A DNA stretch of 64,000 bases, taken from contig JAIXMO010000049.1 of assembly GCA_025677825.1 (NCBI GenBank), forward strand, positions 162,513 through 226,512, read 5' to 3'. Made by a program: the position numbers and the translations under genes. Under the pieces are notes generated by a model. The model did not search any database and was not told where the DNA came from. It saw nothing but the letters and a program-made list of their open reading frames with translations. The DNA is from Helicostylum pulchrum (taxonomy: Eukaryota; Mucoromycota; Mucoromycetes; Mucorales; Mucoraceae). This document shows positions 1-12,814 of the stretch, piece by piece (position 1 is the first letter of the stretch; every line of letters starts with the position of its first letter).

Positions 1-1
1 T

Positions 2-1462
2 CCATTAGATGGTACAGTAGATCAAGAAGATTTCACTTGTTATGATGAACTTCCTCCTCAAATACCTGCTTCCACCATCAATGAAATCGTAGAGGAAAAC
101 GAAAGAAGTACACCTAAATTAATCTCCAAACGTAAATCAAAACCTAAAGAAGAACAACAACATATGAAAGAACATATTGCTGATAAGGAACCTAAAAAAT
201 TATCTAAATTTAAGCTTGCTCAGCAAGAAAAAAAAGCTGCTGTATCCTCTACAGTGAAAGAAAGCTCTGTTACTGTTAATCAAGATGAACTTGAACCTAA
301 AAAGTTTTCTAAATTTAAACTTTTACGTCAGCAACAATCACAACAGCAGCAACAAGATCAACCCAGAAAAAAAGTCGAGGATACCGTGCCTGTAAAAGTA
401 AAGCAAGTTGTACAAGAAGTAATTGCTGAACCAGTGAATCAACCACCAATCGATCAATCTGAACAACAATTTACTGAATCATTTGAAACCATGATGATCG
501 AACCTAAGAAAAAATCCAATGTGCCTGTACAAGATAATGGTATTCCTAAAGTAGTATCCAAACCCAAAAAGATGTCTCGATTTAAACTTGCTAGACAACA
601 CCAACAACCAAAAACAGAACCGGAACCAGAGGTAGTATATCTCCCTCTTGAACAGGATCGTATCAAACCTAAAAGATCCGTCACTTGGGATGCTAATAAC
701 AGTGTTCGTGATCACGATAATACTTTAGCTCCTTCTGTTGTATCCGAAACTGCTAGTTATTCCCAACCCATGAAAAAGGAAGAAACCAAAATGTCCTTAC
801 ATCAGCAAATCAAATCGGCTTCTGATATATACCGTACTGTTCAAAATACACAATCTGAAATGGTAGATGATTATCCTTCTTTAGAAGAGGAGAGTGATGC
901 AAAAGTGGATTTACATGAACTTATTAAAGCTGCTCGTAATTCTTCCGAAGCATTTTGGAAGCCTAATGATGGTACCGAAGCCCTTATACCTATGGTTAGA
1001 CATGATGGTGATGATGGAGATGATGACGATGATGAAGATGATAAAGAACATAAAGGTATTATTGTTGCAACCAAGAGCAAATTGGATAATAAAATTATGA
1101 AGGGTGCTGTTATGGAACGAGAAATTTCTCCTGTTGATTTAGAAGAAGTAGAAGAAGACATGGATATGCGCGAAGTAAGACCATAAAAATACATAACCTA
1201 ATTATATTAAAATTAAATTCACGATTAGATTACTAGTAATTATCAACAGATGAGATTAAACATGTTGGCATCTACTGGTGGTCTTTCATTTGCTACCAAA
1301 CCCGAATTTGAAGTCTTTGATGAAGAGTTACCATTACCAAAGAAAAAGGAAGATCAGCAAGAGGAAATCGAAGTTGCGCCAAAGAAAATGTCCAGGTTTA
1401 AGGCAGCTAGATTAGGCATGAAAATGCAAGAAGATGATGAAGAAGAAGGATATTATCAATAA
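2..1462 (+). CDS. URI1/Bud27-like unconventional prefoldin, C-terminal part (5' end outside window)
   Basis: The frame is open from base 2. Exons 2-1174 and 1250-1462 are joined by a phase-0 intron (GTAAGA..CAACAG) that removes an early stop. The protein is acidic and Lys/Gln-rich. It carries four copies of a short motif, K-P-K-K-[LFM]-S-[KR]-F-K-x-x-R/Q, at about 188-229, 293-334, 566-600 and 1378-1415, the last close to the C terminus. This motif is what I know from the C-terminal DUF3835 region of Bud27/URI, a prefoldin-like scaffold that works with RNA polymerase assembly and translation initiation. The prefoldin domain itself would lie upstream and is not visible, so the family call rests on the repeats alone. 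It could be another protein with the same SRFK motif. Confidence 0.6.
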
Positions 1463-2489
1463 ATTTAAATAATACACATCAAAGTTTGTACATACATTAT
1501 TTTATTTAATTTAATTTAATTTGGGGGCGGGGAGATTGCGGCACCGGTTCCTGTTTTATAAGTAGAAAGACTTTAGAAATAAAATAAAATGAAAGCTTAA
1601 AGTAAAAATTAAAAGTACAACGGAAAGTAGGATCCAAGGTAATTCAGGAACAAAATAAAAGATAAACTAAAAGGGCTTAATTTAAAGGTATTTTATAAGT
1701 TGATATAAAGATAGCAGTTAGTCCCAAGTTTTTTTTAAAAAAAACCAACACGACAGAATGGATAACGCGTTAGAAATTATGATTAGGGTTATGATTTTAG
1801 GTCTTATCTGCAGAACGCAAAATACGGCCGTCTTTGCTACTAATAGAACTTACTTTTGATTTTCTATGTCATCTCTTCTGTTTTGAGACCAAATTAAAAT
1901 ATAGCTATGATTTGCTTTCCACTTGTTAGCGATGCGAGTTCATCTTTCTTGTCAGCTGTAATACAGTGGGTTTCTTTAAAAAAAAAGACGTTTGAAAGAT
2001 TTCCTGGTTTTTTTTGCTTAAACTCACACATAAACCCCCCCCCCCCCCCCTCCACAAACTTCTTTAGCGATTCGATAGCATAGCATACATATGTTACCAT
2101 TAACGGAAGGGTAAAAAAGAGCCTCCGCCGTAGGATCACGAAAATACCAAATTTAGCGAGAAAAAAAATCCATTCTTCGCTGTGGATACTCTTATTCGTA
2201 ACTTTTCTGATCGGGTGTGTAGGGTTAATAATACTTTATCGAAGCGATCGCAAAGTGTATTTAACACCTTTTTTTCTAGGACCATATATAAAAGCAACTT
2301 GTTTTTACGCCAATAAATCCCCTAAAAAAACTCGATTTTAAACTTTTTTTTTTGCATTTGAATAGAACGGGCAACTTTGTTTTTATATATCAAACCTATT
2401 TTGGATATATTTTGTGACTGTAAAGGTGGTTCCTCTCCTTTAATACTTTTTTAAACGCGCACTTCTCCTTAATCCTTTTTTTTAACCTG
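1463..2489. other. Intergenic, no gene seen
   Basis: About 1.0 kb between the URI1-like gene and Ric8. It holds homopolymer tracts, including a run of 16 C at 2035-2050, and no convincing coding frame. A 20-base motif at 2192-2211, followed by GGTGTGTAGGG, recurs upstream of the Prp22 gene (see findings). Confidence 0.6.
2192..2224 (+). repeat. Dispersed about 33-bp repeat, copy 1
   Basis: TTATTCGTAACTTTTCTGAT followed after 2 nt by GGTGTGTAGGG. The same two blocks, 1 nt apart, occur at about 36835-36866. This copy lies about 270 bp upstream of the Ric8 start. It could be a fragment of an old element or a shared promoter motif. Confidence 0.5.
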
Positions 2490-4437
2490 ATGCAAAACTA
2501 TAGTGAAAGGTATCAAACACTAGAAAAGACAAGCGAGTCAGCGTGTTATGAGTTTCTACACAAAGTAGAAACTAGTCCACAATGTATGAAAATATATAAA
2601 AACCAAATGACAAAAAGAAGTTAACATTCTTCTAGTTTCTTCTTCCGCAAAAAAAGAAAAATTCCTGTCTTTACTGTTAACTGACTTAAAAACTCAAAAT
2701 TGGACCGAAAAAAGTAAGAGTAGTAAAACAGAAAAACAGAAAAAAAAAAGAGACTACATGATAGATATTTATAGTTTTAATAAAAAAAAAAAAAAAAAAC
2801 TTGTTTTTTATCAGTAAAAACGCAAGCATTATCAACTATAAGAATACTAGGAAGAGATCCAGTTGGATCTAACCCATTATTTACAAAAGAGGTAACTTAT
2901 ATTGGAATTGCATAAAAAATTCGTAATGACAGAAAAAAATAGGGAATATCAGTGCTGGTGGAGATTGCGTTTAAACCAAATCAAGCAAAAGATACATCAT
3001 CGTCTCGCGAAGCCCTTAAATGCATAGCGAACTGCATTCATTTGAACGATAAAGTAAAAGTATACTTGGAAGAACAAGATGTATTAGGCTCGTGCCAATA
3101 TGTACTGCAATCTGAAGATCATATTAGTCTGGATACGCAATTTCTGACATGTAGAATACTATTCTTTTTGACTGTAAATAGACCGGATTTAGTTACCAGA
3201 TTGATCGATGCAAATATATCGGATTCCATAGAAAAGGTAACTTTTTTTATATGTATATAAAAGAAAGAAAGAGCTTATTATTAAACTATTTAGAATTAGG
3301 TTTTAACTCAAAATGTCTGTATACTACAAGATACAACAAACTTGATCGACCGAAATATGCCTATCAACCCCTTGACTGTAACAAGTGAAGCTTTAAAGCT
3401 CCTGTTTAGCTTGCTTTTGGTTAATTCGCGATCGACAGAACAAGAGAGTATCAACATTGAACATTTTGAGAGTTGTTTGGTACCTATATTTCATTTATTA
3501 TTTCAAGTATCTTATTCGGATCCTCAACCACTTGTTCCACCTCACTCACAAGCTATACATGTATTAATGCAATACCCTTACCGCGTTATATCCAAAGTTT
3601 GGCAATCGCAATCTGACTGGACAAGTAAACTATACGATTCTGCTGAACAAAGTCATACATTTATTGCCACTACCTTAGTACATCTCCTCGATCAAGCAGT
3701 ACATGCACTTATACCTGACGGGGACCCCGATAACATAAACGACTCTTCACAAGTTGATGCAATACTTTCTCCAGTTTGTTTGGTTTTAAGATCCTTGGCA
3801 GAAGGTGATCCTTTACTTTCTAAAGCCATAGCAAAACTTTTATTACCAAATGAAAAGTAAAAAAAAATATTACTACTACTTGTATTATATTTTATTTACT
3901 TTTCTATTATTATTTAGAGATCGACTTTTACCAGTACATGAAGGCTTTAGTTTGCCTGCATACATGATAAGACTAATGACAAGTACTATGATGCCTTTAA
4001 CTCGAGATGGAGTGTGTGAAACATTATTTGTATTGTGTGACAAGGATGGTAAACATGTCGATACCTGAATTATAGTTTTGTGACTATACTAACGTTATTT
4101 TTTTTATGTTGTAGCAAACAAGTTTACACAACAGGTTGGTTATGGTAATGCAATTGGCTATTTAGTCAATAAGGGAATTGCAATGGAGACGCCAACGACA
4201 GATGAAACAGAAGAAAAAGATATTAATCCTATAACAGGACAATACGTATCCTCAGAAAAGCAACCCGATTTTAAAGATATGACAGATGAAGAAAAAGAGC
4301 GTGAAGCAGAAAGGCTATTTGTACTATTTGAACGATTAAAGAAGACTGGGATTATTGACGTCGAAAACCCGATTGCCAAAGCAATGCAGGAGAGTCAAGG
4401 AAGATTTGAAGAAATTGATTCCAGTGATGAAGATTAA
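2490..4437 (+). CDS. RIC8: Ric8/synembryn, guanine nucleotide exchange factor and chaperone of G-alpha
   Basis: Seven exons give 517 aa: 2490-2583, 2636-2713, 2815-2891, 2943-3236, 3300-3856, 3918-4048, 4115-4437. All junctions are GT..AG and keep frame. Ric8 proteins fold newly made G-alpha subunits and promote GDP/GTP exchange at the membrane. Diagnostic stretches, in order, are LRILxRD-like (STIRILGRDP, exon 3), REALKCIANC and LTCRILFFLT (exon 4), SEALKLLFSLL (exon 5), RLMTS..MPLTRDGVCETLF (exon 6), and VGYGNAIGYL, INPITGQ and EKEREAERLFVLFERL (exon 7). Length matches the family (about 500-560 aa). The acidic tail ends SSDED. The start is the first ATG in frame with exon 2. Exon 1 and the 52-nt first intron are the least certain parts. 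Confidence 0.93.
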
Positions 4438-4889
4438 TAAAAAAAAAAAAAAACTCTTTATATAGAAGTATGTTACGAAGTTACTATTTATATGTTGTTA
4501 GTTTATAAAGAACAAAGGCACTACTTTTTATGTCTACTTCTGTGCTATATTGATAAACTTATATATACAGTGCATCATACCCCTATATTGAGACCCCCTC
4601 TAGTTCCTTCTTATTATACTTGTCACCTTGTTTCCCACCCTTTTGTTTCTCTCTTTTTTCTTTATCTCTTTTTTTTTTCTTACTTTTTTACTATAATAAT
4701 TTAATTTACTTGGTCACTATAAAATTTACTTGTAAAAAAAAAGTACAAACAATAATACTCCTTATTAAGACCAAACTAGGATAAACCACGGACCTTTTTT
4801 TCCCATTATCTATTTAATTCTCATTTTTATTAATTATTCGATTCTTTTTTTTTTTTGTTTTTTAATACTTTTTTTTAACTCTAAATAAT
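4438..4889. other. Intergenic / pyrimidine-rich leader
   Basis: 452 bp with an A13 run just after the Ric8 stop and long T/C-rich tracts before the next ATG. No coding frame is seen. It probably carries the Ric8 3' end and the promoter of the coiled-coil gene. Confidence 0.5.
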
Positions 4890-7800
4890 ATGTCTTCTAC
4901 TACTACAGCTGTAAAATCAAAAGATCGAACTACTTCTTCAGCAGGTCAAAAGTTCTGGCCATTAAAAAAGTTCGGCCTACATCATGGAAAAACCGATGAT
5001 CAGCCAATCGCGTTGTCTACTACTGCAAAATCTGCAATTGTAAATGAACCTGTAAAAGGTAATAATAAAAAAACAATAAAAATTTTATGTGATACATTAT
5101 TGACATAATTTATTTTTTCAGAGATGATAGAAAAGGATGCACAGAAAAAGTCAAAAAATAAGCGACTTAGGTATAAGATCATTTGTAACATTTCTATATA
5201 TATAAAGTAGCTAATTCCCTTTTTTTTCTGCTTTTCCCTCCTACCACCCCTATGCCCTTTTCTCAACTCATCTGCATGTATTTTATTTTTTGTTTTATTT
5301 TTTTATAGCTCTTTGCTTTCAAGTCGCCGTCAAGAAGGTAATCTTTATTATTTAAACTTTTTTTTCTTATATATATTATAAACTAACAATTTCTAAAGCT
5401 AGTATCATAAATCTTCAATCTCATGTAAATACACCTGAATCAATAGCAGCCGATAGTTCAAAGAGACAATCAAGCAATGCTTCCAATACGCCTACATTAA
5501 CTAGGAAAATGGGTAGAGATATCAGTAGAGCCCGAATTAATTCTCAAAACAATACCGCAAATATGAATGCACCTAAACAAAACAATATGACTGCCAAATC
5601 AGCAGGGTCAGGTACACTCTCTCGATCAAACACTTTTAACTCTTCCATCTTTGCCGCATCTCAACCCAACAAAGCGCTTACAAGAACCAGAGAACTAAGA
5701 AATAACAGTGTACGTCGATCATCCGAAGATAAATTATTAAAAAGACCTCAATCACCACCGAAACGAAACGATTCACCGACACAACCCAACATTATGTTAG
5801 AAAGTGTGCAGCAACAACTTCAATTAGAACAATTATTAAATGATGTAGATAATGACTCGGCTATTGAAGAAGATGATTATGAAGAAGATGCACTTAAAAA
5901 AGATCAAATTACCAAATCGGCTAATAAGCCTATTATTATTGAATTCGATAGTCCACCAATTAAAAGGAAATCAGTAGCTGAATTAAAACCTGACACAAAG
6001 GAGGAGATCAAGGAGGATAGAAAGCAGCTTCAATCGCCATTACCAGCTGCTGAATTTGCAGGGGACAAATCTACTTTAGACACTACTTCTGCAGCGGGCA
6101 TAGTCAGTATGAATAGTGAACCTGTAAGCCCAACCATGTGTACATTTGATGTACAGTCTGTGCAGAACAAGTTAAATGAGTTGGATAAAGCACCAAACAA
6201 CCTATTTGTTCAACAACCTATTCAACGTATCAATAGATTAAGACCTGCTGCTTCCTTTGCCACTCTTCGTCAATTGGCCAGTAGTAATAATACATTACAG
6301 CATCAACAACAACAACAACAACAATTTCCACAACAGATACCTCATATTAAACGTAGACCAGTTTCATTTATTGAGTCTAGTAATAATTCTAATTACGCAT
6401 TACCTGCAAGCGATGATTACTTGACAGTAAACAGACCAGCCTATTATAGAAGAGCTAGTTCTGAAGATAATAGACATATACGTCAACAATCTGATAACAA
6501 TAACCCTATTCAATATAATACTGTCGGTAATAGACGATTAGTTCGTTCCAACACAGTTCACAACCTTATTATAAAAGACGGTTATGGCCATCGTATCGTT
6601 CAATGTGTTGGTTTAGATGAATCAGCGCCATTACAACAACCTCTATTGCGAAGAAAGAATTCTAGTTTTGAAAGTAATGATTCATATCATGATTGGTCCC
6701 CACCTAACGAAATCATGGATGATTCATTATTTTCAACTCGTCAACAACAATTAGAGGAACAACACCATCAACAACAATTACTGTTAATTCAACAGCAACA
6801 AAGTCAACTAATGGTACAAGATAACACAGATACTTCATCGTCCGATTCAAGTTGTCATCAAGGTATTAGTAATCGTAGAATAAAACGAAAGGATAGTGTC
6901 AAATCTATCAGTAGTTTATGCAGCACCAGCCCGCCTATAACAAGTTATGATGCTAAATTTGAAAAGTTGAAAACAAAACTAGATAAAGAGCGCGCTACAG
7001 TAAAAGCCCTTCAAAAGCAAAAAGAAGGTTTGTGTTATTTAAATTGTCCATATAAGTGTATTACTAACCAAACGTTCTCCCCTCCATTTCAGCCTATAAT
7101 AAGGATGTTTTATTTCTCAGTAAAAATGTAGATGACTTGGCTGCAGATAACTTGGAATGGAAAAGAAAGTTTGAAAATGAAAAGGTAAAACATATATACA
7201 ACATGTATTGTGTATGTGAATCATTTTATTTAACTGGTTTTTTTTAGACTCTAAAAGAAAGATTTCAAGATGATTTATCTTGTACAATGGATAAACTAAA
7301 TGAAGCTACAGAACAACTTCGACAACTGGAAAGCCAAACACGATTACTAAAATCAGAAATTGATGATAAAAACAAAGAAATTCGTGAGTTGGAAAAAAAG
7401 AAACCACCAAGGGCAAAGCCAATAATCGATGGAAAATCCACAGATCGTTTGCTTGCTGCTCAACTTCAACACTCACAAAACCAAGTTCGTTTATTAAAAT
7501 CAACAATGGAACAGTTCTTAAGGATGGGTGTATTTAACGACGATCTTAATTCTTCCAATTCAATGACTTCTCCTACAATGTAAGTCGTAGTTTATTTAAA
7601 ACGACAAAAAAAAACTGTTATCTAATAATATAATATAGTTCAATTGAAGCAGTAGTATCTGAATTCAAACGTGGTAGGTCTAAACAGCAAAGACGGTCTG
7701 GGAATAAATCTTCCACAACAAACAGTATGACCGATGAAACCCCCAACGATAACATCACTACACCTCCTTTACCTGTTTCAAGATCGAGAAAATCTCTAGT

Positions 7801-8133
7801 TCCAACAGAGATCGTAGAACCGTCTAGCAATAGACCAACAAAGACCCCAGCAAAGAAACCCAATTATTTACAAGATGAAGGTACAGAAGAATTAGATACT
7901 CAACTTCGAGAATTATTAAGAGAGAAAGAACTAGTAAGTTTTTTTATATATAAAAGTCAAAATAGAATATTAACATTTTATAATAGCTTCAAGCAGAATA
8001 TAGTAAAGCTCCTTCTAGTGGTGGAAATGCGTTAGTTAGAAGACGTAGAGAAGAATTAGAATCTCGGTTAGATACCGTTGATTCTCAAATGTGCCGTATA
8101 AAGCTAAAGATGCGTAGCCGTAATATCCTCTAA
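4890..8133 (+). CDS. Large coiled-coil protein of unknown function
   Basis: Eight exons predict 913 aa: 4890-5058, 5122-5170, 5309-5337, 5399-7027, 7093-7184, 7248-7579, 7639-7933, 7987-8133. Exon 3 is only 29 nt. Residues 1 to about 610 are low-complexity, rich in Ser, Asn and Gln, with many R-x-x-S sites typical of kinase targets. From about 610 the protein becomes heptad-rich (FEKLKTKLDKERATVKALQ, then LNEATEQLRQLESQTRLLKSE). It ends in a short charged helical unit (LQAEYSKAPSS..RRREELESRLDTVDSQMCRIKLKMRS) that looks like a conserved module of cytoskeletal coiled-coil proteins. I do not recognise the family. A role at microtubules or the cell cortex is only a guess from composition. Confidence 0.75.
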
Positions 8134-9526
8134 AGAAAAAAAACAACTAAAATGTACACATATTTACTTTATATAAACCTTTTCCCCGCTGTACATATTA
8201 TATATATATTTCTTTTGCATGATACATGTACAATAAAGTTTTCTACTTTTGCAAAATACTCCTTACAAAAAAAAGCAGTAGGCTTTCCCTCCTTATTAAG
8301 GAGAAGAAAAAATAACTTGACCATATAAAGTCTTTTCCGTAAAAAAAAAATATACATATTTTTACAGGGGTCATTTTTTTCGTTTTTGTTATTACTAAAA
8401 AATTAAGTTATCAGACTTGTAGCTCCTTCCTTGCCATGTCCTTGGAATAAAGACAGGCGAGATCATCAACTGACGAGAACTGCTCAGAGAACAATAATCG
8501 GCACACTTCACTCAAAAGAAGGGCTACTCAAAATCATCGACTAACTTTGGGATTGTATCTAGTTTAGAAAACGTAGAATTGAAACATACTGCATACAGAT
8601 CCTGTAGAGTACGGTCACTAAAGAAAAAATATAATTGTTTACTTTTCCTCCCCTTTTATACTTTTTTTTTTCAATTTTTTTCTAGAAAATTTTTTTTTCA
8701 TTAGTACGACTGCTATAAATTGAATCTGAAATAGGTTTCAATCTAAGATTCATTACCAGAGCTTTTGCTGTGAACTATATACTACTAGTCCCCCATGAGT
8801 TCCCTGTAGAAATCAAACAAACAAGCAAAAAAGGTTACCCTTCAAACTAGCTTTTGATTTTAGCGAATGTCTTGGAAGTAAAATAGAATTCACTGAAAAA
8901 AAAATTGATCTTTTTACTTTCCGTACCTTAATAAAAAAAAATGAGGCTGATAGCTGTCAAATAATAATAATAACGTCTTCTACGATAGCTATTCCACCCT
9001 ATCAAAAATTACGCACACGTTGCAGCCCTTCCCTTTTTTCCGAATCAAGGACTGTCAGCAAAAATTAGGAATCATAACATTGTGTCACATAATACGCTTT
9101 CCATATTTAATTTAGTAAAAGGAAATCGTAAACATGAACAATTAAAAATACGAGAACTTATATAAAGCCATTTTATTAAAATTATTAAAAACATTCTATC
9201 GGTTACTGCCATTACGTATATGCTACAGGATCCTTTTTTTTAAAAAAAGATATCTTGATTTTTTGCATTGTACACAATTATCTTTTGATTCTTTGTACGT
9301 CGGTAAATTTAAATCTGCTAATTTATCCAGAACAAGTGGTTATGTTTGGCTGGGTTAAAAAGTTAAAAAATGGTAAACGGCTCTCAAAGCCTCACTACTA
9401 TACATGGTTTTTTTTGACAGGTATGTTTTATTTTCAAATTGATAAATAATAAATTAATAGTAATAAGTGTGGAGGGTATTAGTAAGAGTTAGACTCAAAC
9501 CAACTAGAGATTTAAGAAGTAAGTAT
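8134..9526. other. Intergenic, no gene seen
   Basis: 1.4 kb separating convergent genes. It is AT-rich with homopolymers and an ATAATAATAATAA run near 8960. Short open frames here show no codon pattern or recognisable motif. It must contain the 3' ends of both neighbours. Confidence 0.5.
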
Positions 9527-10424
9527 TTATATCTCAGTCTTTTCTTGGCCGTTTAGAATATGAACTGGTTGTGGCGAGACAGGTTCAGAGTTACTGTATT
9601 GACCAGCAGGGAAAAGACCACTGTTTTGAGCTACATTGTGTTCACTAAGAGGAACCTGATGAGCTACAGGGTATTGGTTAGAAGTAGCAGTAGGCAAATC
9701 ATGAGACATGCCACTTGTGAGACGTTGATATCTAAAGAATGACATATATTCAGGCTCCTTTCCATTGTTAATACAATGGAAAACGATGAAAACGACACCA
9801 ATAACCGCAATCTAACAAATCAAAATAAGTCTCATCTTCTTTCTCTTTTAAAAAATAAAAATAATCTTACAAGGATACCGCCAACCCAGCTAACTACATG
9901 TCTACCTAATGTAATAAAACCAAGGCTACATTTTAAACATAAAAAAAATAGTTAGTCAAAAAAAATTTTGTACTACATTATACCTGTAACTTACATAACA
10001 TAAACTGTTACAATTTAATATACGTTAATACATTTGAGTTAGATAAAAATAAATTAACAGGATCAACTTACAGGTACCACGACCAAAGAAATAAAACATA
10101 AATGAGAAGGGTTTAACGATACCAGGAGATTGTCTGAATTCTATTAACGTGAGAGCAACAATAAGGAAACTATAAATAAAAAGTCAGTAAAACATTTAAT
10201 TATAAACAATACTGTTTTTTTTTACATCTTGAAGATTGCGTTAACAATAACAGTCCAGTCTATTGCACAGATAAAAAAAATATTAGGATTTAAAAAATCA
10301 AAAGTAAACCAATATACTAACACAAAGAACTGACAAAGTCACCGATTAAACTAAGCAATAAACCAAATATGACGACTAAGCTAAGACTTTTATATACGAC
10401 TACTTTAGATGTTGATGTTTCCAT
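9527..10424 (-). CDS. COPI-associated / TVP15-type Golgi membrane protein
   Basis: Six exons on the minus strand give 194 aa: 10424-10322, 10259-10226, 10169-10072, 10004-9995, 9925-9871, 9811-9527. The product has four hydrophobic segments, and the cytosolic C-terminal tail is Ser/Pro/Gln-rich. The hallmark is FSFMFYFFGRGTFYVILGF, matching the conserved FxFxxxxxGRGxFYxxxG stretch of the COPI-associated family (PF08507, which includes yeast Tvp15), proteins of Golgi and COPI vesicles. The GRGTFYVI motif is encoded across a 10-nt micro-exon, and it only reads correctly when that exon is included. The last TM (IAVIGVVFIVFHCI) precedes the tail. Confidence 0.85.
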
Positions 10425-11064
10425 ATTGTAAGACCAAGTATATTTTTCTTAAAAAAAAAGGTGACAGATGAAAGAGAAAGAGAGAAAAAAGCGTTCCAGT
10501 TTTCAGATCTCCTAACAATTGAAGTTCTGTACTACATACTACACATGAAACGGCCAGATGGGGCTTAGATGGTGTGGCAGCATATTTCTAAATACAGTTT
10601 TTTGGTACTTCTATGTGTGTATTTACCGCAACTGACGCTCATCGTGCTCGTAACACCATTACCCAGTTCTCCCTTTTATACGATATTTAATTTATAAAAG
10701 CAGTTGCATATATATATATATGAATATACATATACACATGCATATATATATTTTTTGGTTTTTGTTTTGCCTATTATTAGTTTATTTTAATTGCGGAACC
10801 CTTTTCTTGGCGTACACTAACTTGGAAAGAAAAAGAAAATGCCAAGTTTATAATCGTCAAGATATGAGAGCACTATATCAAATCATTTTTCGCTGTACTT
10901 ATAAACTTAAGCATCCATGCTTGTAAAATGTTAATATACAAAGATAAATCCCAACAGTGTCTTTGACAGTGCTATCAGTTAAAGGGAGCAAAGGTATTTT
11001 ATACTTTATTTCGTTCAATTATTTGATATTTTTGAACAAAACTGCATGTTTTTACTAGTATGGA
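10425..11064. other. Intergenic with TA-rich tract
   Basis: 640 bp upstream of the Golgi protein gene and downstream of the UBX gene, both on the minus strand. It contains alternating AT/CATATA sequence at about 10707-10755. A 68-codon open frame at 10720 is judged chance or a transposase scrap (see rejected items). Confidence 0.45.
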
Positions 11065-12814
11065 TTAGACGAATACACAGTTGACAGCTGCATTAACTAA
11101 ACCAGCATCTAAAATTGACTGGTCAAGAAGATTAATGAGTTGAATACGATTAAATACCAACTGTAATAATTATATTAGTAACTAATTTAAATAAGACAAA
11201 CAAACACAATTTACCTCAAAAGGTTGAGTTTGAGCATCAGGCACTTCAGCTTTAACAAATTCAAACAAATATCTAACAGGATCGGTCTTTAAGAATCTTC
11301 TGATCATTCTACTTCCATTAGCTAATCTTAATTGAATACGAGTAGAATTGGCGACATCCGTAGTTTCATCTCTTTTAACTGCTTTAATACCATCAAAAGT
11401 AGATCCAGCCTTTATTTCCTCCTCTTCTTCCTTTTGTGGCATTTCATCTGCAGTGGTATCAGTAACAATTTCGACATGCTCATTTTCGGGTGATTGGGAT
11501 TTTGACGCTGTTAACGAAGCCACAATAGCCGCATTTAATTGTTCTTCTTCACTCATATCAGATATATTCTAATACTAAACATTTTAGAATATTGATATAC
11601 AATATGTAGCTAATGTATCCTTTACCTTTTCTACTCTTGGTTTTTTCATTGTAGATATTGATCTCGTAGCTGAATCAGGTGAATTCTGTTCTAAAAACTC
11701 TGTAATATCCATCATAAAATCTGTAGGTGTAATTTGTTTTTCCCAAACCTTGACCCGTTCACCAGTACGAGCATCAATAATAGCAACATGAGGGTATCCA
11801 CTTATCGAATAAAAGGTACTATATCTTTTACCATCTGCACTTTCATTTGCATACTATATAATATATTAGTTTTTGCTGCATATATGTATATATGATTGTT
11901 TTACCTGTAAAAAGACAAACGACTCTCTAACAATATCCTTAACAAATGAATCACTCCATAAATCTCGATTCATAACTTGACAAGTAAACTCGGTAGGATT
12001 TTGAACGTTAATCATTAACCACTTATTTCTTTCCTTTGCGCTCTCTCTGGCTTCTTCAAAGTTTCCACGGTACATAATATCAAATGGTGGTCTGAAAAGG
12101 TCTGCTAATCTTTTTGCCTTGGCACTTGCAGGGCTGCCTAACGACTCAGCAGGCGATGATGGCCCACTATGAACTTTTTTTTTTTTTAAAAAAAACATTG
12201 TTAATACCATATCCTTTTTTTTTTTAAAAAAAAAGAATGTTTTGCTTACAATCATTTTCATGGCTTAACCTATTCAAAAAGTCTGTCACGGAACCGGTAG
12301 CTGAATCACCTTGGTTAAAAACAGAGGGTCTACTAGATCCAGCTGGAAAAGCCTATCAATACTTGCACGTATTTTTTTTTTAAAAAAAAAGAAGACAACT
12401 TACTTTGATCCCTTGTCCAACGAGAAGGAGATTGGAACATACCACCAGCAAGAATATCATTCTTTGGTGCAATGGGTGCTCTTACTTCTTCGCTATCCTG
12501 CATTTGTCTAGCAAACTCTTCGTCTGTCAACATATGTTCAGAATGAACAGAAGAAGGTCTAGATGAATGTACACTAGAGGCGTTATTTCGGCTAGTCTCT
12601 TGAATCAAATCTCCACCATTCTCTAAAAAGAGTGAAATGGCTATTTCGACATTGTTGTCAGCTACCTAGAAAAAAAATAGGGAAATTATTAGTACACGTA
12701 TATTTAACTCAAACAAAAGAGAGGTTTTTTCTTTACTTGTAAAAAGTTCTTGGCTACATCGGTTGAGGCACCTGTAACATCACAGAAGCTTACAATATCT
12801 TGTTCGTTAGCCAT
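11065..12814 (-). CDS. UBA-UAS-UBX domain protein (UBXN7/Ubx5-like Cdc48 adaptor)
   Basis: Seven exons give 459 aa: 12814-12737, 12665-12404, 12342-12250, 12173-11905, 11853-11626, 11568-11215, 11160-11065. Residues 1-45 form a UBA-like helix bundle (FCDVTGASTDVAKNFLQVAD, then ISLFLENGGD). About 150-300 is a thioredoxin-like UAS domain (NPTEFTCQVMNRDLWSD, FVFLQYANES, GYPHVAIIDARTGE). The last 80 residues are a UBX domain (RIQLRLANGSRMIRRF, FELVFNRIQLINLLDQSI). Proteins of this architecture link ubiquitinated substrates to the AAA ATPase Cdc48/p97. Two introns carry T(n)A(n) palindromes, and the acceptor of the 12174-12249 intron lies in an A-rich instead of pyrimidine-rich tract, so that junction is less certain. 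Confidence 0.9.

Noticed and set aside
9255..9449. 64-codon plus-strand ORF
   Set aside because: AT-rich translation with no motif, no splice continuation and no neighbouring coding evidence.
10720..10926. 68-codon ORF with a basic patch (ERKRKCQVYNRQDMRALYQI)
   Set aside because: The N-terminal half is translated AT microsatellite. The basic patch faintly recalls the start of IS630-type transposases but is too short to support.
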